Below are positions 47,543 through 59,251 of a DNA stretch of 64,000 bases, piece after piece. Within the stretch, counting starts at the first letter, position 1. Every line of letters starts with the position of its first letter. Made by a program: the position numbers and the translations under genes. Location of the stretch: NCBI RefSeq assembly GCF_006494375.1, contig NZ_VHIZ01000041.1, positions 7,927 to 71,926 on the forward strand, written 5' to 3'. The stretch comes from Pantoea anthophila (GTDB lineage Bacteria; Pseudomonadota; Gammaproteobacteria; Enterobacterales; Enterobacteriaceae). Below the pieces are notes generated by a model, which was not told the origin of the DNA, did no database searches, and saw only the letters and a list, made by a program, of their open reading frames with translations.

Positions 47543-48886
47543 TCAGAGCGGGCTGTGTAGCACCCGTCCACTGCGGTCGCGAATTAAACCTGCGCGATCC
47601 AGTAACCAGAAAAGTAATTTAGCCAGGCCCAGACAGGCAGCAAAAATGATGCAGAAAAACACTACGCGTGAACCGAAGGCATCCAGCCCTTCGCGTGCCA
47701 GCACGATCATGTTAAAGACCGCACCAAAACAGAAGCTTTGCAGGATAGCACCGCTGTAGCGGTTGGCCTCACGGCAGCCACGCTGGTAGATCGCATCGAA
47801 GGCTTTAATAATCATCCCCACCGCCACGGCACCGATCGGAATCGCCCAGACGCCGCCCATGACCACCAGCGAGCCGATCAGCGTCGGGGAAATGGCCAGG
47901 CCCGAATGGTTATCCAGCACTTCCCAGGTGAAATAGTTCGCGCTGTTCAGCACGGTCAGCGGCCGATCCGGCCACAGCCAGGTGGGAATAAACACGTAGA
48001 AATCGCGCCACAGCGGTGCCAGCCCCTGAAACTCTATTCTGGCGTAGTTATCCAGCAGCAGGGCCAGATTCTCCCACGGCGAGAATGTATCCCGCGTCAG
48101 ATAAAGGAAGGTGTAAAACGCTTCATCGCCCATAACGTCCAGGTTATAGCGGCGCAGCGCCAGCCAGAACATCCCCGCGATAGCCATCACCCCCGCCGTT
48201 GCCAGCATCCACAGGGTGATCCAGCCGCGCGTAATACCGATAAACAGGAACAGCGCAAACGCAATAATGATATTGGCGCGAGTCCCGCCCACCAGCGCGT
48301 AGGTCAGCAGGCCAAAGGCCACCGTCACCACCAGAAACAGCAGCCAGTTGCGACGCGTAGGACGCAGAAAATAGGGGATCAGCATCGCCGGAATAAAGAA
48401 ATAGAAGAAGCGCTTCAGCGCCACGCCCGACACTTCGCTGGAAAAGATCTGGTTATAGGCCGTCAGGCGGAACAGCAGAAAACCGTTGTGAATAAAGAAC
48501 ACCGTAACGGTGCCCAGCGCCACCAGCGCCAGAATCACACAGGTCAGGTGGGTTTCAACCCGGTTCATCTGCAGCCAGGGCTTTGCAGGCGGTGCATTAG
48601 CTGGTTTCAGCCGCACCTTATAACTGACGTAATAGATGGCATAAAACGCCGTGGCCGAGAGCAGCGCCTCCAGCAGGTTTTCCACCGGCACCACCTCAAC
48701 GTGAAACCGGAACACCAGCAGGGAGGTCAGCGGAAAGCCGAAGTAGAAGGTCAGTAAAAACAGCAGCGTGAAAAAGAGGTGGAAGTTAAAACGGACACGC
48801 TTAAACTCCCGCCAGGTCAGGGTCAGAATGAAACCCAGCGACAGCAGATAGACCACCAGCAGGCCGCCAAACTGCATAAGACTCAT
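47543..48886 (-). CDS. wzyE: ECA polymerase WzyE
   Basis: Polymerises lipid III repeat units into the ECA chain at the periplasmic side of the inner membrane. The 447 residues (450 in E. coli) have about eleven membrane helices; [33 protein letters not shown] sequence near residue 35 and [17 protein letters not shown] in the large loop are family features. Overlaps wecF by four bases. Confidence 0.95.
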   Translation of the reverse strand: MSLMQFGGLLVVYLLSLGFILTLTWREFKRVRFNFHLFFTLLFLLTFYFGFPLTSLLVFRFHVEVVPVENLLEALLSATAFYAIYYVSYKVRLKPANAPPAKPWLQMNRVETHLTCVILALVALGTVTVFFIHNGFLLFRLTAYNQIFSSEVSGVALKRFFYFFIPAMLIPYFLRPTRRNWLLFLVVTVAFGLLTYALVGGTRANIIIAFALFLFIGITRGWITLWMLATAGVMAIAGMFWLALRRYNLDVMGDEAFYTFLYLTRDTFSPWENLALLLDNYARIEFQGLAPLWRDFYVFIPTWLWPDRPLTVLNSANYFTWEVLDNHSGLAISPTLIGSLVVMGGVWAIPIGAVAVGMIIKAFDAIYQRGCREANRYSGAILQSFCFGAVFNMIVLAREGLDAFGSRVVFFCIIFAACLGLAKLLFWLLDRAGLIRDRSGRVLHSPL

Positions 48887-49950
48887 GACTTTTCCCCTTC
48901 GCTGAGCTGTAACGCTGCCCGCCAGCCTGCCAGATAACCGGGAGCGAAAAAGGCGATCGCCTCTTTATCACAGGTCATGAGCTGGCGACGCGCCTCGGCG
49001 ATAACAGCAGGCGACAGCGTATCTTCGCTGAACAGGACCGGCAACTGCTGCTCTGCCACATCGCGCCAGAATGGATTTTTGCGGGTCAGCACAAACGGCA
49101 CGTTCGCCTGAATCAGCAGGCAGAGTGTGCCCACCCCCTGCTGACGTTCAAACATAAAATAGCCGACGTGGCAGCGCGCCAGCAGCGCCAGATAGGCTTC
49201 AAACGCCATATTTTCACGTATCAGGTTCACCTGCCCCTGCGGGAACAGCGCATCCGCTGCGGCCTGAATCTGGCTGATATAAGCCTCATTGCCCGGCGGA
49301 TAACCCAGCGGCACCTCAATACGCACCTGCTCACCAAACTGCGCGTGAATCGCTTTTAAGCCTTCAATATGGCGGTTACTCGGATCGCCCGAGTTGCCCA
49401 GCAGCAGCGTGAACGGTTCCGTCGGATCGGCCTGCACGGCGGCGGCAGGCATTCGGGTCGGGAAATAGAGCAGTGAACCCGGCACCCGGCGATGCCGCTG
49501 CTGAAAGTGGTGCAGGTCTCCACGGGTGGCAAAAACCTGTGCCACCCGTCCCTGAGCTAACCGGCGAATGTGATAAAACAGGCGGAACTTCAGGCTGCGT
49601 GAGTCTTCATAAAGATCGGCTCCCCAGACATGCCAGAACAGCTGTGAACGGCGCAGCTTTCCGCTAAGCAGTGCCAGCCAGATCCACGGGTTAAACTGGC
49701 CGTGACAGAAGAAACGCTGCTGACGGTTTTTTGCCCGCTGCACTACCGCCTGCGCCAGCGCTTTCTTGCTGGCAAAGCACTCGATCTGTAACGCACTGAA
49801 CGTTGCCAGACTCTCGGGCAGCCTGGTGACCACCATAAAATGGCGTGGCGAAGCCGCAGGCTGCTCAACGCTGAGAACGTCGTTAAAAAAGCGCAGCACC
49901 GTGAGGTTGTGATGGGGAATATCCGATCCCAGAACGTGAATTAAACTCAT
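48883..49950 (-). CDS. wecF: Fuc4NAc transferase WecF
   Basis: Transfers 4-acetamido-4,6-dideoxygalactose from its dTDP form to lipid II, completing lipid III. Start at 49950 ([21 protein letters not shown]) gives 355 residues (359 in E. coli). GT56 landmarks are [30 protein letters not shown] and [19 protein letters not shown]. Overlaps wzxE and wzyE by four bases each. Confidence 0.95.
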   Translation of the reverse strand: MSLIHVLGSDIPHHNLTVLRFFNDVLSVEQPAASPRHFMVVTRLPESLATFSALQIECFASKKALAQAVVQRAKNRQQRFFCHGQFNPWIWLALLSGKLRRSQLFWHVWGADLYEDSRSLKFRLFYHIRRLAQGRVAQVFATRGDLHHFQQRHRRVPGSLLYFPTRMPAAAVQADPTEPFTLLLGNSGDPSNRHIEGLKAIHAQFGEQVRIEVPLGYPPGNEAYISQIQAAADALFPQGQVNLIRENMAFEAYLALLARCHVGYFMFERQQGVGTLCLLIQANVPFVLTRKNPFWRDVAEQQLPVLFSEDTLSPAVIAEARRQLMTCDKEAIAFFAPGYLAGWRAALQLSEGEKS

Positions 49951-51197
49951 TTTTTCCGACAGTAAACAATAAAAGCGCCACAACACAGGGCAAAGTAAGC
50001 CATGTAGGTCAGCATATAGGCCTGTGCGGCCCCCGTTGCGCCATGTAACGGGATCAGCCAGCGTGAGAACAGGGTCAGTAACAGAAACTGGCTGATCTCA
50101 GTCAGAACATAAAAGCGCAGCGAGGCTTTGGCGATAACCAGATATCCGAAAACATAGGCGCCAACTTTAAAAACATCGCCGCACAGTTGCCAGACAAAGA
50201 GATCGCGCATCCCGCGAAAGGCTTCGGAGAAAAGCAGGCTGATGGCGAAATCGCGCAGCACCCAGACAGCCAGGCTGGCGACGGCCACGGCAGGCAGCAC
50301 AAAGCGCAGTGCCCGGCCAATCTCCCGCGCGATGTCGCGCTTGTTATCGAGCCGTGCCAGGGTCGGCAACAGCCAGACGCTGAAAGTGGCGGTAATAAAC
50401 TGCAGATAGGCATCGGAAATGCTGGTCACGCCCTGCCACAAGCCGACCTGCGCCCAGCCCTGCTGCTCTGCCAGCAGGTTACGCATCAGCACCCAGGCCA
50501 CCGGCAGGGTTACCGCCGTGATCAGCGCCATCAGGGTATATTTTGCCAGATTGCGCGCCAGCTCAGGATGCCATTGCGGACGCAGCCAGCTCAGCGGCAG
50601 CGGCGCGCGGCGTTTCAGCATCACCAGTGCCGGCAGCAGCAGCAGGGCCGGCACCAGCGCCAGGCCGGTCAGTGCACCCTGATAGCCACCCAGCCACCAG
50701 CAGACCAGATAGCCAATAACCCCAATCAGGCTGCCAGCGATCAGCGCCAGCGCATTGCCGCGCGCGTCGCGATACCCCTTCAGCAGCGCCAGCGTAAAGT
50801 TGGCCCAGGCGATGCCGAGCTGAAGGAAAGCGACCACGCGGATAACGCCCTGATAGCGGTCGTGACCAAACAGCGCCGTGCTGATCGGGGCCGCCGCCAG
50901 CAGAAACAGCAGCGCCAGCGCGCCGGAAAAGCCCAGCACCATGGCCGACGCCGTACCCACCAGCGCCCGCAACTGGCCGGGTTGCTGCTGATACTGCGCC
51001 ACATAAGTGGTGACACCGTTGAAGATGCCCGCCCCGGCCAGTACACCCAGCACGGTAATCAGCTGACGAAAGTTCCCCGCCTGCCCCACACCTTCAGGAC
51101 CGAAGCTGACCGCCAGCAGTTTTACCACCAGCAGACCAGACACAATTTTTACCAGCGTGGACGACGCGGTCCACACTGAGGCTCTGGCTAATGACAT
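49947..51197 (-). CDS. wzxE: ECA lipid III flippase WzxE
   Basis: Moves lipid III across the inner membrane. The 416 residues equal the E. coli length, with about twelve helices of the polysaccharide transporter family; [45 protein letters not shown] N-terminus and [20 protein letters not shown] are characteristic. Shares one base with the wecE stop and overlaps wecF by four. Confidence 0.95.
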   Translation of the reverse strand: MSLARASVWTASSTLVKIVSGLLVVKLLAVSFGPEGVGQAGNFRQLITVLGVLAGAGIFNGVTTYVAQYQQQPGQLRALVGTASAMVLGFSGALALLFLLAAAPISTALFGHDRYQGVIRVVAFLQLGIAWANFTLALLKGYRDARGNALALIAGSLIGVIGYLVCWWLGGYQGALTGLALVPALLLLPALVMLKRRAPLPLSWLRPQWHPELARNLAKYTLMALITAVTLPVAWVLMRNLLAEQQGWAQVGLWQGVTSISDAYLQFITATFSVWLLPTLARLDNKRDIAREIGRALRFVLPAVAVASLAVWVLRDFAISLLFSEAFRGMRDLFVWQLCGDVFKVGAYVFGYLVIAKASLRFYVLTEISQFLLLTLFSRWLIPLHGATGAAQAYMLTYMAYFALCCGAFIVYCRKK

Positions 51198-52327
51198 CAG
51201 GAAAAGAAGCTCAGCAGTGAGCTGATAACCGTGCTCTGATTATTATCTGACAGGTTATAAAACAGCGGCAGGCGCAGCAGGCGTTCGCTTTCCGCTGTGG
51301 TAAAGCGATCCTCCCCGACAAACTGCGAGAAACGCTCACCGGCAGGCGAACTGTGCAGCGGAATATAGTGGAACACCGTCAGTATCTCGGCTTCCTTCAT
51401 CCAGTTAATCAGCGCCTGACGATCATCCTGATCGCGCAGCTTGATGTAGAACATATGGGCATTATGTTCGCAGCTGGCAGGGATCACGGGCAGGTCAATG
51501 CGTCCCTGTGCCGCCAGTGGCTGAAGCGCCTCATAATAACGCTGCCAGATACGTAAACGTTGCTGGTTAATGCGTTCAGCCGCTTCCAGCTGTGCCCAGA
51601 GGTAGGCCGCCTGCAGATCGGCCATCAGGAAGCTCGACCCCATATCGCGCCAGGTGTATTTATCGACCTGACCGCGGAAGAACTGGCTGCGGTTCGTGCC
51701 CTTTTCCCGCACGATTTCGGCGCGCTCGACCAGACTGGCGTCGTTAATCAGGGTTGCCCCCCCTTCGCCACCCGCCGTGTAGTTCTTGGTTTCATGAAAG
51801 CTGAAGCAGCCGATATGACCGATGGTACCCAGCGCACGGCCTTTGTAGCGTGACATCACACCCTGCGCCGCATCTTCGATGACAAACAGCTTATGTTTTG
51901 CCGCCAGCGCCATGATGGTGTCCATTTCACAGGCGACGCCTGCGTAGTGCACCGGGACAATGGCACGGGTTTTTTCTGTGATGGCCGCTTCAATCAGGGT
52001 CTCATCAATATTCATCGTGTCCGGGCGGACATCGACAAAGACAATACGCGCGCCGCGCAGCACAAAGGCATTGGCGGTAGAGACAAAGGTGTAGCTCGGC
52101 ATGATCACTTCATCGCCAGGCTGCAGATCGATAAGCAGCGCCGCCATCTCCAGCGAAGCGGTGCAGGAGGGGGTCAGCAGCACTTTTTTACTGCCGAAAC
52201 GCTGCTCCATCCACTGCTGGCAGCGGCGGGTAAAGCCGCCGTCGCCGCACAGCTTGCCGCTGCTCATCGCCGACTGCATATACTCAATTTCTGTGCCCAC
52301 CACGGGCGGCGCATTAAATGGAATCAT
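51197..52327 (-). CDS. wecE: dTDP-4-amino-4,6-dideoxygalactose transaminase WecE
   Basis: Pyridoxal-phosphate aminotransferase converting dTDP-4-keto-6-deoxyglucose to the 4-amino sugar, with glutamate as donor. Start at 52327 ([20 protein letters not shown]) gives 376 residues. The PLP-lysine lies in FSFHETKNYTAGGEGG near residue 181, and DAAQGVMSRYKG precedes it. Its substrate is made by RffG/RffH in E. coli; both are missing from this operon. Overlaps wecD by 14 bases. Confidence 0.95.
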   Translation of the reverse strand: MIPFNAPPVVGTEIEYMQSAMSSGKLCGDGGFTRRCQQWMEQRFGSKKVLLTPSCTASLEMAALLIDLQPGDEVIMPSYTFVSTANAFVLRGARIVFVDVRPDTMNIDETLIEAAITEKTRAIVPVHYAGVACEMDTIMALAAKHKLFVIEDAAQGVMSRYKGRALGTIGHIGCFSFHETKNYTAGGEGGATLINDASLVERAEIVREKGTNRSQFFRGQVDKYTWRDMGSSFLMADLQAAYLWAQLEAAERINQQRLRIWQRYYEALQPLAAQGRIDLPVIPASCEHNAHMFYIKLRDQDDRQALINWMKEAEILTVFHYIPLHSSPAGERFSQFVGEDRFTTAESERLLRLPLFYNLSDNNQSTVISSLLSFFS

Positions 52328-53021
52328 GACCTTTCCTGTAAAACCAGTAGGCGGTGCTGTCGAGCCGGGCACCGCTGCGTAAATAGAGGCGCATCGCCGT
52401 AAGATTGCTGAGCTGAGTCGCCACCCGAAGCTGCGCGAGCTGCCTGACCCGCGCCCAGTCCGCCGCCGCCAGCATCAGTCGCTGACCCAGCCCCTGTCCC
52501 TGTGCGTCGGGCAGGACGCCGAGCAGGCCGATGCGGGCATCGCCCTCCACCGCACGCAGCGAAACAAAGCCCTGCACTCCACCCGCGGCATCGCAGGCGA
52601 CCAGGCACTGATCGTCAAACGCCCCGCGCACCGCATTTTCAATCCACTGCGCATAAAAGCGACCGCTGACGTCCGGCGCATACCAGGGCGCACGAAAGCG
52701 GCTCTGACTGAAGAGCTGCGACGCGGCGTCACGCAGAGAGGGGATCTGTGCCTCACGCGCAATGCGAATGCCCGCCTGCCGTTCCGTCTGGACAATCGCC
52801 AGCGTCAGATCGGCCTCACCCTCCACCAGCTGGAACTGATGCTGCTGCAGCGTATCGATCAGCGCCGTTTCACCCGCAGCGACTTTCATCTGCATCAGTG
52901 CACAGGGATGGCGCAGCGCCTGCTCCAGTGGGGTGTCGCCTTGCAGCTCCAGCCGCACCGTCTCAACACCGAAGAATCCGCTCTCCCAGCTGAGGGGGTT
53001 AATATTGACGTGGACGGGCAT
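52314..53021 (-). CDS. wecD: dTDP-fucosamine acetyltransferase WecD
   Basis: GNAT enzyme that N-acetylates dTDP-4-amino-4,6-dideoxygalactose. The 235 residues (224 in E. coli) include [20 protein letters not shown] near residue 112, nearly identical across enterics, and the acetyl-CoA loop [17 protein letters not shown] near 170. The first codons overlap the tail of the rffH remnant by 23 bases. Confidence 0.94.
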   Translation of the reverse strand: MPVHVNINPLSWESGFFGVETVRLELQGDTPLEQALRHPCALMQMKVAAGETALIDTLQQHQFQLVEGEADLTLAIVQTERQAGIRIAREAQIPSLRDAASQLFSQSRFRAPWYAPDVSGRFYAQWIENAVRGAFDDQCLVACDAAGGVQGFVSLRAVEGDARIGLLGVLPDAQGQGLGQRLMLAAADWARVRQLAQLRVATQLSNLTAMRLYLRSGARLDSTAYWFYRKGHDSI

Positions 53022-53124
53022 GTAATAAATCCAGCAGGTATTGGCCGTAGCCGGTTTTCGTCAACGCGTCACCCGCGGCGCGCAGCTGCTCGTCACTCAG
53101 CCAGCCGTTACGCCAGGCAACCGC
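52999..53124 (-). pseudogene. rffH: rffH remnant (C-terminus of glucose-1-phosphate thymidylyltransferase)
   Basis: A fragment of about 42 codons reading [12 protein letters not shown]...[22 protein letters not shown] then stop. This is the C-terminal end of RffH (E. coli ends [19 protein letters not shown]). The frame is closed upstream by a stop at 53134-53136, about ten bases beyond the last homologous codon, and wecC ends at 53155. The rest of rffH and all of rffG, which normally lie between wecC and wecD, are gone. The surviving bases cover the start region of wecD. Confidence 0.9.
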
Positions 53125-53154
53125 ACATGTCAGTTATTTAAACGCTAAAACGCC

Positions 53155-54414
53155 TCATCGCCACACACCTTTGGTGTCGACAATCCATTGCTGCTGTACC
53201 TGAGCGGCATCGATGGCGCGGAAGGCGCGATGATCCACCAGCATCACCAGAATATCGGCCTGGGCCAGCGCCTGCTCGCCCGGGACCAGCTCAGCTTTGC
53301 CTGCCAGCGCGTCAGCGATCTGCGCAATGTGAGGCTCAACCACCCAGGTTGTGCCGCGGTGCCACTCCGCAATCTTCTGCGCCACGCCCACCGCCGGGCT
53401 TTCGCGCAGATCGTCAATATTGGGTTTAAAAGCCAGTCCGAAGCAGGCGATGGTGATATCGCTGGCGCGCTTGCCGGTCTGGGTCAGGCACTCCGCCAGC
53501 GCGGTTTTTACCTGGTCCAGCACCCACTGCGGCTTGGCATCATTGACCTCGCGCGCGGTGCGGATCAGACGGGCTAGTTCGGGATTCTGCGCCACGATGA
53601 ACCAGGGATCGACGGCGATACAGTGTCCCCCGACGCCCGGCCCTGGCTGCAGAATGTTGACGCGCGGATGGCGATTCGCCAGCGCAATCAGCTCCCAGAC
53701 GTTGATCCCCTGATCGGCGCAAATCAGCGACAGCTCATTGGCAAAGGCGATGTTCACATCGCGGAAGCTGTTCTCAGTCAGCTTGCACATCTCGGCGGTG
53801 CGGGCGTTGGTTTCCACACACTCGCCTTTCAGGAAAATGCGATACAGCTCGCTGGCGCGGGCGGAACAGGCGGGTGTCATGCCGCCGATGACCCTGTCAT
53901 TATTGATCAGTTCGACCATCACCTGACCCGGCAGTACGCGCTCCGGGCAGTAGGCGACGAAGACATCGGGCGTCTCACCGTGCTGCGGAAAACGCAGATC
54001 GGGACGCGCCGCCGCCAGCCAGTCGGCCATCTGTTCCGTGCTGCCAACCGGCGACGTCGACTCCAGAATCACCAGGTCGCCCTTCTTCAGCACAGGAGCT
54101 ATCGACTCTGCGGCGGCTTTAACAAAGCGCAGGTCGGGCTGATGGTCATCTTTGAACGGAGTCGGCACGGCAATAAGAAAGGCGTCCGCAGGCTCAGGCT
54201 GGGTGGTGGCACGCAGGTCGCCACGCGTGACGGCAGCATGTACCACCTGATCTAAATCAGGCTCCACGATGTGGATCGCGCCACGGTTGATGGTTTCCAC
54301 GGCGCGCGCGTTGATATCCACGCCCACCACTTTTTTTCCCTTTGAGGCAAAAACGGCTGCCGTCGGCAGCCCAATGTATCCCAGTCCAATCACGGAGATG
54401 GTTTCAAAACTCAT
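53155..54414 (-). CDS. wecC: UDP-ManNAc dehydrogenase WecC
   Basis: NAD-dependent oxidation of UDP-N-acetylmannosamine to the uronic acid. The 419 residues have the Rossmann motif [19 protein letters not shown] at residue 8, the active-site region [13 protein letters not shown] with the catalytic Cys near 266, and a C-terminal UDP-binding domain. Start overlaps the wecB stop by four bases. Directly followed by the rffG/rffH deletion scar. Confidence 0.96.
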   Translation of the reverse strand: MSFETISVIGLGYIGLPTAAVFASKGKKVVGVDINARAVETINRGAIHIVEPDLDQVVHAAVTRGDLRATTQPEPADAFLIAVPTPFKDDHQPDLRFVKAAAESIAPVLKKGDLVILESTSPVGSTEQMADWLAAARPDLRFPQHGETPDVFVAYCPERVLPGQVMVELINNDRVIGGMTPACSARASELYRIFLKGECVETNARTAEMCKLTENSFRDVNIAFANELSLICADQGINVWELIALANRHPRVNILQPGPGVGGHCIAVDPWFIVAQNPELARLIRTAREVNDAKPQWVLDQVKTALAECLTQTGKRASDITIACFGLAFKPNIDDLRESPAVGVAQKIAEWHRGTTWVVEPHIAQIADALAGKAELVPGEQALAQADILVMLVDHRAFRAIDAAQVQQQWIVDTKGVWR

Positions 54415-55541
54415 AATTCGGCTCGGTTATCTTTTAAGGCTTGTAAAATACGACCGCAGGCTTTGCCATCGCCATAAGGATTATGGGCATGGCTCATCGC
54501 CTGCCAGGCCTCATCGTCGCTCAGCAGTTCGCTCACGCTGGCCACGATAGTGGCGACATCGGTTCCCACCAGTTTCACGGTGCCGGCATCGACCGCTTCC
54601 GGCCGCTCGGTGGTGTCGCGCATCACCAGCACCGGTTTACCCAGCGACGGCGCCTCTTCCTGGATACCGCCGGAGTCGGTGAGGATTAACCAGGCGCGGT
54701 TCATCAGCCAGACAAAAGGCAGATACTCCTGCGGTTCGATCAGAATGATATTTTCAATGCCGCTGAGTATCCGGTTAACCGGTTCGCTGACATTGGGATT
54801 GAGGTGCACCGGATAGACAATCTGCGCTTCCGGATGCTGGCGGGCAATCTGCGCCAGCGCGCTGCAGATCCGTTCAAACCCGCCGCCAAAGCTTTCACGA
54901 CGATGACCGGTGACCAGTACCAGTTTCTTCTCCGGATCGAGAAACGGATAGCGCGCGGCCAGCTGCGCATTCAGATTGGTGTCATCCAGCACCCGATCAC
55001 GTACCCACAGCAGCGCGTCAATAACCGTATTGCCGGTCACGATAATGCGTGAGTCGGCGAGATTTTCCTGCAGCAGATTCTGTCGCGAGCGCGAGGTCGG
55101 GGTGAAATGCAGGCGGGCGAGATGGCCGGTCAGCTTACGGTTGCCCTCTTCCGGCCACGGCGACGCGAGATCGCCGGTGCGCAGCCCGGCTTCCACATGG
55201 CCAACCGGAATCTGATGATAAAAGGCGGCCAGACTCGCCGCCAGCGTGGTGGTCGTGTCGCCGTGCACCAGCACGATGTCGGGCCGGAAGTCGAGCAGAA
55301 CGGTTTTCATGCCCTCTAAGATGCGACAGGTGATCTCCGTCAGCCCCTGCTCAGGCCGCATGATGTTGAGATCGTAGTCCGGCTGCAGTCTGAACAGACG
55401 CAGCACCTGATCGAGCATTTCGCGATGCTGGGCGGTGACGCACAGCCGTGATTCAAACGCGGGATCCTGCGCCAGCGCCTGAACCAGCGGGGCCATTTTT
55501 ATCGCTTCGGGGCGAGTACCAAATACGGTCAGAACTTTCAC
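54411..55541 (-). CDS. wecB: UDP-GlcNAc 2-epimerase WecB
   Basis: Converts UDP-GlcNAc to UDP-ManNAc for ECA. A GTG start at 55541 ([20 protein letters not shown]) gives 376 residues, the E. coli length, with GAGAGA nearby as ribosome site. An ATG six codons earlier (55559) overlaps the wzzE stop by eight bases and cannot be ruled out. [37 protein letters not shown] and [17 protein letters not shown] are family motifs. Confidence 0.95.
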   Translation of the reverse strand: MKVLTVFGTRPEAIKMAPLVQALAQDPAFESRLCVTAQHREMLDQVLRLFRLQPDYDLNIMRPEQGLTEITCRILEGMKTVLLDFRPDIVLVHGDTTTTLAASLAAFYHQIPVGHVEAGLRTGDLASPWPEEGNRKLTGHLARLHFTPTSRSRQNLLQENLADSRIIVTGNTVIDALLWVRDRVLDDTNLNAQLAARYPFLDPEKKLVLVTGHRRESFGGGFERICSALAQIARQHPEAQIVYPVHLNPNVSEPVNRILSGIENIILIEPQEYLPFVWLMNRAWLILTDSGGIQEEAPSLGKPVLVMRDTTERPEAVDAGTVKLVGTDVATIVASVSELLSDDEAWQAMSHAHNPYGDGKACGRILQALKDNRAEL

Positions 55542-55551
55542 ACTGTTTCTC

Positions 55552-56601
55552 TCAATCATGCGTGTCTGACATCAGACGCGGACGACGTGCCAGCGCCACG
55601 CCCGCGCCGGTTAATGCCCCAACGGCACCCCACATAATCATCATGAACAGACGTCGCGGGCTGTCACGTGATACCGGCTCTTCCGGCGTACGCAGATAAC
55701 GGTAGGTCTGGAACTGGCTGTTCAGTCTGGGTCCGGTCTGCAGCGTGGCCAGCATAGCTCTGTTTTGATCATAGCTGATATCGAAGCTGGGACCGGTGGC
55801 ACGCAGGGTTTCAAGCTGTCCCTGCAGCACGGGCTGGCCCAGCAGGAAGAGATCGCTGTCCGCCAGATTTTCACCCGCTTCGCGCGTCTGTTTCTCATTG
55901 ATACCCTGCTGACTGGCGATCTTCAGCGCCTGCTCCAGACGGTGCTGCTGGCGCTGGAATACGGCGTTCGCCACATCTTCCTGACGTTTTACCTGCGCCT
56001 GCAACTGATCGGTGCGCGCCTGCCAGGCCCCTTTTAACTCATCATTCAGATGACGTGCGGCACGCTCGCTGGCGTAGGCAATATACTGACGCAGCAGGTT
56101 GTTGGCGTCGCCTGCGGTTTCCGCATTGAGTCTGACGTTGTCCGGCAGGTTATGTGCCGCGTCCGCCGGGGTGAAGAGAATGTTGCCAATCATGTCGTCA
56201 AGCAGCGCGGCATCGTTGTGCGCGTTGCCGGTTTTACGACTCTTGTAGTAGTCGGTTTGCTGCCAGAACTCGCGACGCGTATCCCACGAGGCGAGCTGCA
56301 TGATGAACTCCTGATAAACCTCATCCATCACCGTTGGCGAGGGCGCCGCCAGGGTTAACGCGTTATTCCGCACATCCAGGTTGGTCAGAAACTGCTGCTG
56401 TGCATAGTAGGAGCCCAGCATATTTACTGTCGGACGATCGGTGATCGCCGTGGTGCTCCAGACCTGTTTCAGCAGCAGCGTCGCCAGCCAGGCGACCAGG
56501 GCAAACAGCAGGGCCAGCCCCACAATCCAGCGCTTGCCACGCCATAACCGGCAGCCTAAGCCGCGAAGATCCAGTTCGTTGTCCACAACGTCAGAAGGCA
56601 T
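55552..56601 (-). CDS. wzzE: ECA chain-length regulator WzzE
   Basis: Polysaccharide co-polymerase that sets ECA chain length, also needed for cyclic ECA. The 349 residues (348 in E. coli) have two membrane helices (about 30-50 and 320-340) flanking a periplasmic helical domain with coiled coil, and the Pro/Gly-containing second helix typical of Wzz. Ten bases ahead of wecB. Confidence 0.95.
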   Translation of the reverse strand: MPSDVVDNELDLRGLGCRLWRGKRWIVGLALLFALVAWLATLLLKQVWSTTAITDRPTVNMLGSYYAQQQFLTNLDVRNNALTLAAPSPTVMDEVYQEFIMQLASWDTRREFWQQTDYYKSRKTGNAHNDAALLDDMIGNILFTPADAAHNLPDNVRLNAETAGDANNLLRQYIAYASERAARHLNDELKGAWQARTDQLQAQVKRQEDVANAVFQRQQHRLEQALKIASQQGINEKQTREAGENLADSDLFLLGQPVLQGQLETLRATGPSFDISYDQNRAMLATLQTGPRLNSQFQTYRYLRTPEEPVSRDSPRRLFMMIMWGAVGALTGAGVALARRPRLMSDTHD

Positions 56602-56631
56602 GGCAGAGATATCCTTTAATCAGCATCGGGT

Positions 56632-57726
56632 TCATTTATTTTTTGCTTCGCGATGATGGCTCAGACGGCGCTTGATGCGACGGATACGCCGCGCCACGCG
56701 CCATGCATGTTTCAGGCAGTAGCCATAAACCATGAACGCGCCCAGGAAAAGCAGCAGCATCACCCACTCAGGGATAAACGCCAGATACTCACCCAGCACC
56801 CCGATACCGGCGAGAATCGCGGCCGCGACGGTAATCAGCACAAAGGCCTGACGCGAGCTGAAGCCTGCGCGCATAATCAGATGGTGGATGTGCTGACGGT
56901 CAGCCGAGAACGGGCTCATGCCTTTGCGCAGACGGCGATACATGATCGCCACCATATCCATCAGGGGAATGGCGATGAGCCAGAGGGCGGTCACCGGCGT
57001 GATGGGGTGACTCAGACCCTGGGTGGTTTCCAGCAGAATCCAGATGATGGTGAAGCCGATCATGGTGCTGCCGGCGTCACCCATAAAGACTTTAAAGCGG
57101 CGGCCAAGAAAGCCCAGGTTGAGCAGAATATAGGGCAGCGTGGCGGCGATCATCGCAAAGCACCACATCGCCAGGCTGGTCTGGCCGTCGAAGTAGAGGA
57201 TGATGCCCATAGCGGCAAAGGTCACTGAGGAGAGGCCGCCCAGCAGACCGTCGATGCCATCCACCATATTAAAGGCGTTAATCGCGGCCCAGACGGCGAA
57301 CAGCGTCAGCACATAGCCAAAGGGCCCCACGATCAGCTCGAACGGACCGACGATAAAGCCCAGACTCAGCAGATAGAGTTTTGCCCCCACCATCATGACG
57401 ACAGCGACCAGCGCCTGCACCACCGCGCGGATTTTAACGCTGATATCAAAACGATCGTCGAGCGCCCCGACCAGCACCAGCACACCGGCACAGCCCAGAT
57501 AGAGCAGCGCGTGTGGCAGATAGTAGTTGGTAATCGCGAACGTGAAGCAGATCCCTGCAAACACGGAAATGCCGCCCACCAACGGAATCGCGCCATGATG
57601 GCGTTTACGTGAGTTAGGCTTATCAACTAAACCAATTTTTTTAGCTGCTTTTCGAGCAAAAAAGAGGAAAGCCAGTGAAAAGAGAAAAATTAAACCAAGC
57701 TCAGTACTCATAGTGAGTAAATTCAC
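56632..57726 (-). CDS. wecA: UDP-GlcNAc:undecaprenyl-phosphate GlcNAc-1-P transferase WecA
   Basis: Starts ECA and many O-antigens by forming undecaprenyl-pyrophosphoryl-GlcNAc. GTG start at 57726 (MNLLTMSTELGLIFLFSLAF), 364 residues (367 in E. coli); an ATG five codons later is an alternative. Eleven helices; LVDKPNSRKRHHGAIPLVGG near 35, NAFNMVDGIDGLLGG near 155 and the Asp-rich FKVFMGDAGSTMIGF near 210 are catalytic-family motifs. First gene of the ECA operon, downstream of rho. Confidence 0.96.
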   Translation of the reverse strand: MNLLTMSTELGLIFLFSLAFLFFARKAAKKIGLVDKPNSRKRHHGAIPLVGGISVFAGICFTFAITNYYLPHALLYLGCAGVLVLVGALDDRFDISVKIRAVVQALVAVVMMVGAKLYLLSLGFIVGPFELIVGPFGYVLTLFAVWAAINAFNMVDGIDGLLGGLSSVTFAAMGIILYFDGQTSLAMWCFAMIAATLPYILLNLGFLGRRFKVFMGDAGSTMIGFTIIWILLETTQGLSHPITPVTALWLIAIPLMDMVAIMYRRLRKGMSPFSADRQHIHHLIMRAGFSSRQAFVLITVAAAILAGIGVLGEYLAFIPEWVMLLLFLGAFMVYGYCLKHAWRVARRIRRIKRRLSHHREAKNK

Positions 57727-57854
57727 GTTAAACGCTCTCAGCTAACATCCCGCACAACAATACGCGAAAAAGCGCGTTTATCGCTGTGTCGGATTCCGAA
57801 TTCTGCATCAAGAGACAGACGAACGGTCAAAAATTCGCCATCACTACCACAGTC

Positions 57855-57881
57855 ATTATAAATGCTCCTGCCAGTGTTCAA
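57855..57881 (-). promoter_or_regulatory. Possible wecA promoter
   Basis: On the minus strand TATAAT (57855-57860) has TTGAAC (57876-57881) fifteen bases upstream, a short spacing. It would give a leader of about 120 bases before wecA. Confidence 0.45.
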
Positions 57882-57898
57882 TCCTATAGCTCACAAAT

Positions 57899-57925
57899 GA
57901 AAAACGCCACGTCGGGACGTGGCGT
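57899..57925 (-). terminator. Second terminator after rho
   Basis: ACGCCACGTC and GACGTGGCGT form a ten-base perfect stem with a two-base loop, followed on the minus strand by five T. Confidence 0.8.
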
Positions 57926-57952
57926 AAGGGCGATTTTCTGCAAATCTGGATT

Positions 57953-57977
57953 AAAAAAGCCGAATCAGTGGTCCGGC
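57953..57977 (-). terminator. First terminator after rho
   Basis: On the minus strand GCCGGA pairs with TTCGGC (one G-T) around seven bases, then six T, fifteen bases past the rho stop. Confidence 0.7.
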
Positions 57978-57991
57978 CTGGCCGTATCAGA

Positions 57992-59251
57992 TTATGAACG
58001 CTTCATCATGTCGAAGAATTCATCGTTGGTTTTCGTCATCGCCAGTTTGTTGATGAGGAACTCCATGGCGTCGATTTCGCCCATCGGGTGAATAATCTTA
58101 CGCAGGATCCACATCTTCTGCAGCTCTTCCTGAGAGGTAAGCAGCTCTTCTTTACGTGTACCGGAGCGGTTGTAGTCAATCGCCGGGAAGACACGTTTTT
58201 CAGCGATTTTACGGGCGAGATGCAGTTCCATGTTACCGGTACCCTTGAACTCTTCGTAAATCACTTCGTCCATCTTCGAACCGGTATCAACCAGCGCGGT
58301 GGCGATGATGGTCAGGCTGCCGCCCTCTTCCACGTTACGTGCAGCACCAAAGAAACGCTTTGGACGATGCAGGGCGTTGGCATCCACACCACCGGTCAGG
58401 ACTTTACCTGACGCCGGCACCACGGTGTTATAAGCACGCGCCAGACGGGTGATGGAGTCGAGCAGGATGATGACATCTTTCTTGTGCTCAACCAGGCGCT
58501 TGGCTTTCTCGATGACCATTTCCGCAACCTGAACGTGGCGTGACGCCGGCTCATCGAAGGTTGAGGCAATGACTTCACCTTTGACCAGACGCTGCATCTC
58601 GGTCACTTCTTCCGGACGCTCATCGATCAGCAGGACCATCAGCACGCAGTCCGGGTAGTTATACGCCAGGCTCTGCGCGATGTTCTGCAGCAGCATGGTT
58701 TTACCGGCTTTCGGCGGTGCAACGATCAGACCACGCTGACCACGACCGATCGGTGACGCCAGATCCAGAACGCGGGCCGTTAAATCTTCCGTTGAACCAT
58801 TACCCCGTTCCATACGCAGACGCTTGTTGGCGTGCAGCGGCGTGAGGTTTTCGAACAGAATCTTATTACGCGCGTTTTCCGGCTTGTCGTAGTTAACTTC
58901 GTTAACTTTCAGCAGCGCAAAATAGCGTTCACCTTCTTTCGGTGGACGGATTTTGCCAGAGATGGTGTCACCAGTGCGGAGGTTGAAGCGGCGGATTTGG
59001 CTGGGGGAAACGTAGATATCATCAGGGCCGGCGAGGTAGGAGCTGTCTCCGGAACGGAGGAATCCAAATCCATCCTGAAGAATCTCCAGCACGCCATCAC
59101 CGAAGATGTCTTCGCCGCTCTTCGCGTGCTGCTTCAGGATTGAAAAGATAATGTCCTGCTTGCGCATGCGAGCCTGATTTTCCAGCCCCATATTTTCGCC
59201 GAGAGTAATCAGCTCAGCAACCGGCGTATTCTTTAATTCGGTAAGATTCAT
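57992..59251 (-). CDS. rho: Transcription termination factor Rho
   Basis: Hexameric RNA-dependent ATPase that ends transcription of untranslated RNA. The 419 residues equal E. coli. The RNA-binding OB fold lies in residues 50-125 ([21 protein letters not shown]), Walker A is [12 protein letters not shown] near 175, Walker [18 protein letters not shown] near 255, with the Q and R loops after. A leader of about 190 bases precedes it, as expected for an autoregulated gene. Confidence 0.98.
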   Translation of the reverse strand: MNLTELKNTPVAELITLGENMGLENQARMRKQDIIFSILKQHAKSGEDIFGDGVLEILQDGFGFLRSGDSSYLAGPDDIYVSPSQIRRFNLRTGDTISGKIRPPKEGERYFALLKVNEVNYDKPENARNKILFENLTPLHANKRLRMERGNGSTEDLTARVLDLASPIGRGQRGLIVAPPKAGKTMLLQNIAQSLAYNYPDCVLMVLLIDERPEEVTEMQRLVKGEVIASTFDEPASRHVQVAEMVIEKAKRLVEHKKDVIILLDSITRLARAYNTVVPASGKVLTGGVDANALHRPKRFFGAARNVEEGGSLTIIATALVDTGSKMDEVIYEEFKGTGNMELHLARKIAEKRVFPAIDYNRSGTRKEELLTSQEELQKMWILRKIIHPMGEIDAMEFLINKLAMTKTNDEFFDMMKRS

